DNA from: Mobilitalea sp.
GTDB taxonomy: Bacteria > Bacillota_A > Clostridia > Lachnospirales > Lachnospiraceae
Assembly (NCBI GenBank): GCA_029974875.1
Contig: JARKQP010000958.1
Coordinates: 1-10,861 of the forward strand
Direction of reading: 5' to 3'
DNA: 10,861 nt
Of this stretch, positions 5,429 to 10,861 are shown one piece after another; within the stretch, counting starts at the first letter, position 1; each line of letters opens with the position of its first letter. Both the position numbers and the translations under genes were made by a program. The notes under the pieces were generated by a model, which saw only the letters and a program-made list of their open reading frames with translations, was not told the origin of the DNA and ran no database searches.

Positions 5429-5446
5429 AAAAAATATTATGGGTGA
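5402..5446 (+). CDS. 14-residue leader peptide coupled to the PEP/pyruvate-binding gene
   Basis: The reading frame encodes MYLGRNTSYKKYYG and stops at TGA (5444-5446). That stop lies just inside the start of the next gene (ATG at 5439-5441, in another frame). The leader ORF has a strong, correctly spaced ribosome site, whereas the 847-codon gene has none. This is the usual signature of translational coupling: ribosomes ending on the leader reinitiate at the overlapping ATG. The peptide holds four tyrosines and two adjacent lysines, but no run of one amino acid strong enough to suggest classic attenuation. Its start codon sits in a stable hairpin. It could be a chance short ORF, but the combination of signals argues against that. 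Confidence 0.6.
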   Translation: MYLGRNTSYKKYYG

Positions 5447-7982
5447 AAAAGTAAGTACCGGGCTGAAGGGGCTGGATGGAGCAATTGATCATTTGAGGCT
5501 AGGGGACAATGTGGTGTGGCAGGTGAATTCCCTCAGGAGCTACAGGGAGATGGTAATACCCTATGTAGAAAAGGCCATTGCCGACAAAAGGAAATTAGTG
5601 TATGTGCGCTTTGGAACCCATGACTGTATCCTGGAGGAAAGGCCGGAGATCCTGGTGTGTAAGATTGATGCCACCAAGGGCTTTGAAAGCTTTGCGACAG
5701 AGGTGCATAACCTGGTCAAGGAAATGGGAAAGAAAGCCTTCTATGTGTTTGACTGCCTGACAGACCTGCTGGAATGCTGGTACTCGGATCTGATGATCGG
5801 CAATTTTTTCAAGGTTACCTGTCCCTATCTGTATGAGCTGGATACGGTGGCTTATTTCGCACTGATAAGGAATGTGCATACCTACAGCACCATTGCCGGA
5901 ATCCGTGAAACGACCCAGCTATTGCTGGACATCTACGAGGTGCAGCAGAAGCTGTACATCCATCCCTTGAAGGTGTGGCAGAGGTACTCACCGACCATGT
6001 TTTTCCCCCATCTGATCCAGGGGCAGGAAGCCTTTAGCATAACGGCAAGCACGGAAGCGGCAGAGCTTTTTTCGAGCATCCACCGTGGCACGGAACGGCT
6101 GGATTACTGGGATGTGGTGTTCCAAAAGGCAGGGGAGGCGCGCGGGAAGCCGTTTCAGGAGCAGGAAACCATTAAAAAGCTGCTCATGACCCTGCTGATT
6201 GGCAGCGAATCCAAAATGCTGGATCTATGCGATAAATATTTTTCCTTACACGACATTCTGGAGATTGGAGCCCGTGAAATTGGGACAGGCTTTATCGGCG
6301 GTAAAAGCGTGGGCATGCTGTTGGCCAGAAAAATCATTCTGGCGGAGGCAGGGGAGAGGTTTGAACCCTATTTAGAGCCCCATGACTCTTATTTTCTTGG
6401 CTCGGACATTTTCTATACCTACATTGTCCAAAATGGCTGGTGGAAGCTGCGTACCCTTCAAAAGACGGAGGAGGGCTATTTTAAATATGCACCGGAGCTG
6501 AAGGAAAAGCTGTTAAACGGTAAATTTCCGATCAATATACAGGAGAAATTCCTCCAGATGCTGGAGTATTTCGGGCAGTCCCCCATAATCGTGCGCTCCA
6601 GCTCCCTGCTGGAGGACAATTTTGGAAATGCCTTTGCAGGTAAGTACGAAAGCGTCTTCTGTGTAAACCAGGGAACCCCGGAGGAGCGCTATGATGCCTT
6701 TGAGCAGGCGGTCAGGATCGTATACGCAAGCACGATGAACGAGGATGCCCTCAATTACCGCATGAACCGGGGACTGTCCCAGAAGGATGAACAGATGGCA
6801 ATCCTGGTACAGCGTGTGTCCGGCGATTATTATGGGGATAATTTCTTTCCCCATATTGCAGGGGTGGGCAATTCTAATAACCTATATGTCTGGGATAAGA
6901 GGATGGATATGGATGCCGGTATGCTGCGCATGGTCTTCGGGCTGGGTACAAGGGCCGTGGACCGGACGGACGGGGATTATGTAAAGATCATTGGGCTGGA
7001 TGACCCGCTGAGAATTCCCATGGTAAATTATGAGGATATGAAGAAATTCTCACAGCATTATGTGGATGTGCTGTCGATCAAAGAAAATGCGCTGACCAGC
7101 AAGTCCTTGGAGGAAATCATTTCTGAGGATATCCGGACGAAGAAGGAGCTGTTTGCCAGTGTTGACAATGCCACGGTGGACTGGTTGCGGGAGCGTGGGG
7201 TCAGGGGCTATAAGACACCCTATATCCTGGATTTTCGTAAGCTGTTGAAGAGTACGCCGTTCCCGGAGTTGATGAAGGATATGCTGGCAATCCTTGAGAA
7301 GGCTTATGATTATCCGGTAGATATTGAATACACCGGCAATTTTAATAAGGAGTATAATTTTAAGATTAATTTGCTCCAGTGCAGGCCGCTCCAGACGAAG
7401 GGACTGGGAAAATCCGTAGCTTTGCCTGAGGTGATCCCGGAAGAGGAATGCCTGATATATACCAAGGGTAATTTTATGGGAGGCAATCTGCACCTTCCCA
7501 TTGATTACGTGATCTACGTGCAGGCAACGGAATATCTTCGGTTAAATGAGCAGGAACGCTATACGGTGGCAAGACAGATCGGGAAAATCAATACGGCAAT
7601 CCGGGGAAAGAGGGCCATGCTGATTGGACCCGGACGCTGGGGAACCACAACGCCGTCCCTGGGAGTGCCGGTACATTTTACGGAGCTGTGTAATATGTCG
7701 GTGATCTGCGAGGTGGCATCCAGGGAGAACGGCTTTGAGCCGGAGCTTTCTTACGGAAGTCATTTCTTCCAGGATCTTGTGGAAGCAGACATTTTTTATG
7801 CGGCAATTCTGGACGGCCAAAGGGATGTGGTTTTCCATGACAATATAATACTGGAGAAGGAAAATGTGATTCAGACCCTGGTTCCGGTACAGCCATCAAT
7901 TGAGAAAGTAATACAGGTGGCAGAAACGGAAGGAATGGAGGTATATTCGGATATCCTGTCCCAGAGGTTTTTATGTAAATAA
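5439..7982 (+). CDS. PEP/pyruvate-binding (PPDK N-terminal) domain protein with KaiC-like N-terminus
   Basis: An 847-residue cytosolic protein. Residues about 1-230 resemble a RecA/KaiC fold (STGLKGLDGAIDHLRLGDNV), but the P-loop is lost: GDNVVWQV stands where GxxGxGKT would be. Residues from about 280 match the nucleotide-binding domain of PEP synthase and pyruvate phosphate dikinase, with GFIGGKSVGML (Lys289) and VRSSSLLEDNFGNAFAGKYESVF (Arg386 and following). A conserved block near the end reads MLIGPGRWGTT (727-737). The phosphohistidine domain (TxxGGxxSHA) and the PEP-binding TIM barrel of true PEP synthase are missing, so it is unlikely to make PEP alone. It may bind or phosphorylate a partner using ATP, but the substrate is unknown. 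There is no ribosome site before the ATG, and translation is probably coupled to the 14-codon leader ORF. The gene stands alone between a minisatellite and a strong terminator. Confidence 0.85.
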   Translation: MGEKVSTGLKGLDGAIDHLRLGDNVVWQVNSLRSYREMVIPYVEKAIADKRKLVYVRFGTHDCILEERPEILVCKIDATKGFESFATEVHNLVKEMGKKAFYVFDCLTDLLECWYSDLMIGNFFKVTCPYLYELDTVAYFALIRNVHTYSTIAGIRETTQLLLDIYEVQQKLYIHPLKVWQRYSPTMFFPHLIQGQEAFSITASTEAAELFSSIHRGTERLDYWDVVFQKAGEARGKPFQEQETIKKLLMTLLIGSESKMLDLCDKYFSLHDILEIGAREIGTGFIGGKSVGMLLARKIILAEAGERFEPYLEPHDSYFLGSDIFYTYIVQNGWWKLRTLQKTEEGYFKYAPELKEKLLNGKFPINIQEKFLQMLEYFGQSPIIVRSSSLLEDNFGNAFAGKYESVFCVNQGTPEERYDAFEQAVRIVYASTMNEDALNYRMNRGLSQKDEQMAILVQRVSGDYYGDNFFPHIAGVGNSNNLYVWDKRMDMDAGMLRMVFGLGTRAVDRTDGDYVKIIGLDDPLRIPMVNYEDMKKFSQHYVDVLSIKENALTSKSLEEIISEDIRTKKELFASVDNATVDWLRERGVRGYKTPYILDFRKLLKSTPFPELMKDMLAILEKAYDYPVDIEYTGNFNKEYNFKINLLQCRPLQTKGLGKSVALPEVIPEEECLIYTKGNFMGGNLHLPIDYVIYVQATEYLRLNEQERYTVARQIGKINTAIRGKRAMLIGPGRWGTTTPSLGVPVHFTELCNMSVICEVASRENGFEPELSYGSHFFQDLVEADIFYAAILDGQRDVVFHDNIILEKENVIQTLVPVQPSIEKVIQVAETEGMEVYSDILSQRFLCK

Positions 7983-8044
7983 ATATATAGAAGTAAGCTA
8001 TCGGAAGCTGCTCTTTAATTTCTGTTAAAAGGCGTTGCTTTTGT

Positions 8045-8107
8045 GCCATGCACCACGAGGATAGGAACATGTTTTTTGTTCCTGTCCTATATGGGGCGTG
8101 GCTTTTT
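8045..8107 (+). terminator. Strong Rho-independent terminator after the PEP/pyruvate-binding gene
   Basis: The inner stem pairs AGGATAGGAACA (8058-8069) with TGTTCCTGTCCT (8077-8088), 12 pairs with one G-U. The outer stem pairs GCCATGCACC (8045-8054) with GGGGCGTGGC (8093-8102), with one G-U and one mismatch. Five Ts follow at 8103-8107. The long two-part stem begins 63 bp after the stop codon. Confidence 0.85.
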
Positions 8108-8157
8108 GGAGTGGTCAAATGAAAAGTTAAGTTTCACTTTGAGGGGAATTAATTTTG

Positions 8158-8184
8158 TAATTTAAGGCTTTTTCGGGGTGATAA
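8158..8184 (+). promoter_or_regulatory. Weak sigma-D (flagellar) promoter candidate for motAB
   Basis: TAAT (8158-8161), a 15-bp spacer and GGTGATAA (8177-8184) resemble the flagellar sigma-28/sigma-D pattern TAAA-N15-GCCGATAA, with one mismatch in the -35 and two in the -10. The spacing is exact and motAB is often a sigma-D target, but the match is imperfect and a sigma-A-like candidate lies downstream. Confidence 0.3.
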
Positions 8185-8212
8185 ATGGGAGGATAGTTTC
8201 AATAAATAATAA

Positions 8213-8241
8213 TTGTCTAAATGGAAGAAAAATGATATTAT
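8213..8241 (+). promoter_or_regulatory. Sigma-A-like promoter candidate for motAB
   Basis: TTGTCT (8213-8218) and TATTAT (8236-8241) are separated by 17 bp. Transcription would start near 8248, about 28 nt before the motA ATG and just before its ribosome site GAGGAG (8263-8268). Confidence 0.45.
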
Positions 8242-8275
8242 TAAGGAAGTAAAATGTCGAACGAGGAGAAAGCTG

Positions 8276-9061
8276 ATGGAAATTACTACACTTTTAGGTA
8301 TTATTGCAGGTATAGTTGCGGTAGTTGGAGCGATGATATTCAAGCATATCGATTTTGGGGTTTTTATAAATCCAGCCGCATTCTTTGTTATCTTTGTTGG
8401 TACCGTAGCCACAATACTAAACTCTTATCCTGCGGAAAACCTCAAGAATATAGGGGCACTTTTTAGAATTCTTTTTACAAAGCGAAAGGGCATCTCTGAA
8501 CTGGCAGTAATAAAATTAATGATTGAGTTATCTACCTTAACAAGGAAAGAGGGGCTTCTCGCCCTGGAGACCCAGATGGATGCCATCGAGGATCCGTTTA
8601 TCAAAAAAGGCCTCCGTTTGGTTGTTGACGGTATGGGAGAGGATGTCATCACAGACATCCTGGGAGCAGAAATATCGGCGATGGAAGAAAGGCATGAAGT
8701 AAATGCCAGCATCTTTTCATCAGCCGGAATGTATGCCCCGACCCTGGGTGTGCTTGGTGCTGTATTTGGACTGATTGCAGCCATGTCACATATTGATGAT
8801 ACGCAAAAGATGTCAGAAGCGATTGCTGCAGCCTTTATCGCGACGATCCTCGGTATTTTTACCGGCTATGTATTGTGGAATCCCTTTGCAAAGAAGCTCA
8901 GGGTAAAGAGCCATGAGGAGGTTTTGGTAAAAGGAATTGTTGTCGAAGGCGTCTTATCCCTGCAAAAGGGAGACTCCCCGGTTATGATACAGGAAAAGCT
9001 GATTTCCGTGCTTCCCCAGAAAAAGCAGGAAAGCATACTTAGGGAGTTAAGGCAAGAATAA
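8276..9061 (+). CDS. motA: Flagellar motor stator protein MotA
   Basis: MotA forms the peptidoglycan-anchored ion channel with MotB and pushes on the rotor protein FliG to turn the flagellum. The 261-residue product has the expected layout: TM1 (about 5-22), TM2 (about 27-50), a large cytoplasmic loop (RKEGLLALE, then DPFIKKGLRLVVDGMGED) that contacts the rotor, TM3 with the conserved proline motif YAPTLGVLGAVFGLI (Pro155), and TM4 (about 183-202) ending in WNPFAKKL. The start is the ATG at 8276, where the protein begins MEITTLLGIIAG as in homologues. It has GAGGAG 7 nt upstream. A longer in-frame ATG at 8213 would add a charged 21-residue extension, has no ribosome site and overlaps the promoter candidate. 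motB follows after 11 nt. The sequence does not settle whether the motor uses protons or sodium ions. Confidence 0.95.
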   Translation: MEITTLLGIIAGIVAVVGAMIFKHIDFGVFINPAAFFVIFVGTVATILNSYPAENLKNIGALFRILFTKRKGISELAVIKLMIELSTLTRKEGLLALETQMDAIEDPFIKKGLRLVVDGMGEDVITDILGAEISAMEERHEVNASIFSSAGMYAPTLGVLGAVFGLIAAMSHIDDTQKMSEAIAAAFIATILGIFTGYVLWNPFAKKLRVKSHEEVLVKGIVVEGVLSLQKGDSPVMIQEKLISVLPQKKQESILRELRQE

Positions 9062-9072
9062 GGAGAGTAGGA

Positions 9073-9888
9073 ATGGCAAGCAAAAAGAAGAAAAAGCACC
9101 ATGAAGAAGAAGGCGGCGAGGCCTGGTTACTTCCTTACTCTGATTTGATGACATTGTTGCTGGCGATGTTTATCGTGTTATTTGCGGTAAGTAAAGTAGA
9201 TGAAGCCAAGGCCCATGAAATTGCAAATGCATTTAGAGCCGGTATGATGAGTGGGGGAAACGGGATGGAATCGAGCGATGGGGACTCTCCCATAGAGCTT
9301 TTCCCGGACAGCATCAACCCGGATAGACCGAATAACAGTTCATCCAAGGATAGTGCAATATCACGGGAGGAGCTGGAAAAGTTCCTTGGAAAGTATGAGC
9401 TGGAATATTTAGAGGAATTACAAGCTAAGCTTGAGGTCGCATTTGAAAAGGAAGAAGCAACAGAGGGCATGACGGTTGGCATAGATATGAGGGGACTGGT
9501 GATCAGTCTCGACAATGCCATTCTATTCGACTCAGGAAAAGCAGATATTAAGGGCGGTAATGATGAAACTTTATCCAGGCTGGCTGAGGTTATCAATTCT
9601 CTGGATAATTACATACGCATTGAAGGGCATACGGATAACATACCAATCCACACGGCAGTATATCCTTCCAACTGGGAGCTGTCCACTGCAAGAGCCTCCA
9701 GTGTAGTCCGCCTCTTAGTTGAAAAATACGAGGTATCCCCTGAAAAGGTTGTGGCGGTCGGATATGGCGAGTATAGGCCGGTTGCAGACAATTCAACAGC
9801 GGAGGGCAGGGCAAAAAACAGGCGTATTGATATTATAATTTTAAGTGAGAGATATGATAATCTGGAGAAGCAGATTGCGGATGAATAA
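9073..9888 (+). CDS. motB: Flagellar motor stator protein MotB (OmpA-like peptidoglycan-binding)
   Basis: MotB anchors the stator to the cell wall and carries the ion-binding residue. The 271-residue product begins with a basic, His-rich cytoplasmic tail (MASKKKKKHHEEE). A single membrane helix follows, with the essential aspartate at residue 24 (PYSDLMTLLLAMFIVLFAVS). Next comes a Ser/Asp-rich linker (about 60-95) and a helical plug/linker region. The OmpA/MotB domain follows, with the peptidoglycan-binding core IEGHTDNIPI and the signature NWELSTARASSVVRLL, ending in GRAKNRRIDIIIL. The start ATG has AAGGAGAG 5 nt upstream. It forms a two-gene operon with motA. Other flagellar genes are absent from the window, so the stator genes are not embedded in the main flagellar cluster here. 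Confidence 0.96.
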   Translation: MASKKKKKHHEEEGGEAWLLPYSDLMTLLLAMFIVLFAVSKVDEAKAHEIANAFRAGMMSGGNGMESSDGDSPIELFPDSINPDRPNNSSSKDSAISREELEKFLGKYELEYLEELQAKLEVAFEKEEATEGMTVGIDMRGLVISLDNAILFDSGKADIKGGNDETLSRLAEVINSLDNYIRIEGHTDNIPIHTAVYPSNWELSTARASSVVRLLVEKYEVSPEKVVAVGYGEYRPVADNSTAEGRAKNRRIDIIILSERYDNLEKQIADE

Positions 9889-9908
9889 GTGAATATTTAC
9901 GGATAGGC

Positions 9909-9962
9909 AGGGCGTGTTTTATCCTAACTGATATTTTTGGTTAGAATGGAACGCGCCCTATT
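9909..9962 (+). terminator. Likely terminator after motB
   Basis: AGGGCGTGTT (9909-9918) pairs with AACGCGCCCT (9950-9959), 10 pairs including one G-U. An inner CTAAC/GTTAG stem (9924-9928 and 9940-9944) stacks inside it. The T-run after the stem is poor (ATTTA), so termination may be partial and some transcripts could continue toward the methyltransferase gene. Confidence 0.6.
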
Positions 9963-9970
9963 TAGGAGAA

Positions 9971-10005
9971 GGTGGCTCGTGTTTTAGAGAGCCCCGTTCT
10001 AAAAT
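9971..10005 (+). other. Possible H-type RNA pseudoknot
   Basis: GGCTC (9974-9978) can pair with GAGCC (9989-9993). TTTTAGA (9982-9988), inside that loop, can pair with TCTAAAA (9998-10004) outside it. Linkers of 3, 0 and 4 nt make an H-type pseudoknot sterically possible. The element lies upstream of the predicted promoter at 10021-10049, so it would be transcribed only by read-through from motB. It matches no riboswitch class I know. Confidence 0.3.
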
Positions 10006-10020
10006 TCCTTATCCTTGAGG

Positions 10021-10049
10021 TGGACAAATGGGAGGTTTGTCTATATAAT
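10021..10049 (+). promoter_or_regulatory. Sigma-A promoter of the rRNA methyltransferase gene, with inverted repeat
   Basis: TGGACA (10021-10026) and TATAAT (10044-10049) are separated by 17 bp, with one mismatch in total. Transcription would start near 10056, giving a leader of about 125 nt. GACAAA (10023-10028) and TTTGTC (10036-10041) form a perfect inverted repeat with a 7-bp gap, covering the -35 box and spacer. This is a possible repressor site. Confidence 0.7.
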
Positions 10050-10181
10050 GATACGTTGGATAGCCTATTTGTTATATTGGAAGGAGGAAGGGTAATCGAG
10101 GGCGTTATGGCCGGAGGTTCTTTATTTAAGAGGTAAAGGACGACGAGGGGATAGCGAGTGAGATTGAACCTGTAAAGATAG

Positions 10182-10861
10182 ATGAAAAAAGGTCAGATTT
10201 ATGAAGGTGTTGTGCAGAGGGTGGACTTTCCTAACAAGGGAATTGTTGAATGCGAAGGTGATAAGGTAGTGGTGAAAAACTGTATGCCGGGCCAAAGGAT
10301 CAGCTTTGCGGTAACTAAGGTTAGGAGCGGGAAATCGGAAGGAAGCTTGAAGGAAGTGTTGGAACGGTCTCCTTTGGAATGCCGTGAAAAGGCATGTAAG
10401 AGCTTTGGCCAGTGCGGAGGTTGCAGTTATCAGACTATGTCTTATGAAAACCAGCTGGAGATGAAGAAGGATCAGGTAAAGCGCCTGATTGACCAGGTCT
10501 GTACGGAATATGAATTTGAGGGAATCCTGGGTAGCCCGGTGGAGTGGGGGTACCGTAATAAGATGGAGTTTTCCTTTGGGGATGAATATAAGGGTGGGCC
10601 GTTGGCCCTTGGGCTTCATAAGAAGGGGAGCTTTCATGATATTTTGACTGTGGATGACTGTAGGATTGTGGATGAGGATTTTAATAAGATATTGAGTTGT
10701 GTGTTGGATTATGCTAGTGAGAGGGGGATGGAGTACTTTCATAAGCTTAGTCATAAGGGGTATTTGAGGCATTTGCTGGTGAGAAAAGCGGTGAAGACGG
10801 GGGAGATACTTGTTAATGTTGTCACTACGACCCAGGAAGAGGGGGTAGTGGGTAGCGTTGG
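10182..10861 (+). CDS. rlmD: 23S rRNA (uracil-C5)-methyltransferase, RlmD/RumA family (5' part)
   Basis: This enzyme family transfers a methyl group from S-adenosylmethionine to C5 of a uracil in 23S rRNA (or tRNA in relatives). The gene is open to the window edge and 226 codons are visible. Residues 4-60 form the TRAM RNA-binding domain (GQIYEGVVQRVDFPNKGIV). Cys72, Cys78 and Cys81 (CKSFGQCGGC), with Cys160 (TVDDCRIV), are the expected 4Fe-4S cluster ligands. YRNKMEFSFG (124-133) is the conserved start of the central domain. The SAM-binding and catalytic regions lie beyond the edge. The ATG at 10182 is fixed by an in-frame TAG immediately before it, but no clear ribosome site precedes it. 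The target uracil cannot be told from this part, since Gram-positive homologues may modify one or two positions. Nothing shows a functional link to motAB. Confidence 0.9.
   Translation, partial: MKKGQIYEGVVQRVDFPNKGIVECEGDKVVVKNCMPGQRISFAVTKVRSGKSEGSLKEVLERSPLECREKACKSFGQCGGCSYQTMSYENQLEMKKDQVKRLIDQVCTEYEFEGILGSPVEWGYRNKMEFSFGDEYKGGPLALGLHKKGSFHDILTVDDCRIVDEDFNKILSCVLDYASERGMEYFHKLSHKGYLRHLLVRKAVKTGEILVNVVTTTQEEGVVGSV

Noticed and set aside
5402..5446. Leader ORF as a frameshifted N-terminus of the PEP/pyruvate-binding protein
   Set aside because: The long protein already starts at the expected point (MGEKVSTGLKGLD), so no missing N-terminal segment needs to be explained.
5439..7982. Full phosphoenolpyruvate synthase (ppsA)
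   Set aside because: Only the nucleotide-binding part is recognisable. The phosphohistidine and PEP-binding domains were not found.
10122..10772. 216-codon minus-strand ORF
   Set aside because: It is antisense to the methyltransferase, whose TRAM domain and cysteine cluster are clear. Its His/Leu/Ile-rich composition is that of a shadow frame.
1..10861. Mobile element, defence island or other novel multi-gene system
   Set aside because: No transposase, integrase, terminal repeats, toxin-antitoxin pair or defence protein was seen. The genes are chromosomal housekeeping types and the novelty lies in the intergenic regions.

Overview
The window looks like chromosomal housekeeping DNA from a motile, probably spore-forming member of the Clostridia, most likely Lachnospiraceae. 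The clues are AT-rich intergenic regions with strong GGAGG-type ribosome sites, a DUF1836 protein, a YerC-type TrpR-like regulator near pcrA, a motAB pair, and a Lachnospiraceae-style PEP/pyruvate-binding protein. This placement is inferred from gene content and family knowledge, not from a database search.

Layout. Positions 1-63 may hold the 3' end of a plus-strand gene. It faces a minus-strand pair: the UvrD-family helicase pcrA (2961 to 640), then a 92-residue membrane protein with an acidic tail (431 to 153). pcrA has a good sigma-A promoter at 3309-3337. That gives it a leader of about 340 nt containing five tandem copies of a 47-50 bp unit, and the predicted start of transcription falls in a LexA-like palindrome. 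Divergent from pcrA is a DUF1836 gene (3414-4118), driven by a perfect consensus promoter and probably starting at TTG. It converges on the minus-strand yerC-type regulator (4540 to 4226) through a shared terminator. The yerC promoter overlaps repeated TTTAACA half-sites.

Next is a small minus-strand gene (4913 to 4704) for a Tyr/Arg/Pro-rich 69-residue protein with a sigma-K-like promoter, possibly a spore-coat component. The 490 bp that follow hold 18 exact-length copies of a 13 bp unit (5106-5339). They also hold a leader region with two mutually exclusive hairpins and a 14-codon upstream ORF, whose stop overlaps the start of an 847-codon PEP/pyruvate-binding gene that has no ribosome site of its own. 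A strong terminator closes that gene.

The right end carries motA and motB (flagellar stator), a terminator, a promoter, and the 5' part of a 23S rRNA uracil-C5 methyltransferase gene that runs off the window.

Most genes belong to known families. The unusual material is between them: two unrelated minisatellites, one inside a predicted leader and one just upstream of another, an apparent translation-coupled leader peptide, and several operator-like palindromes. I saw no CRISPR array, insertion sequence, tRNA, rRNA or recognisable defence system.
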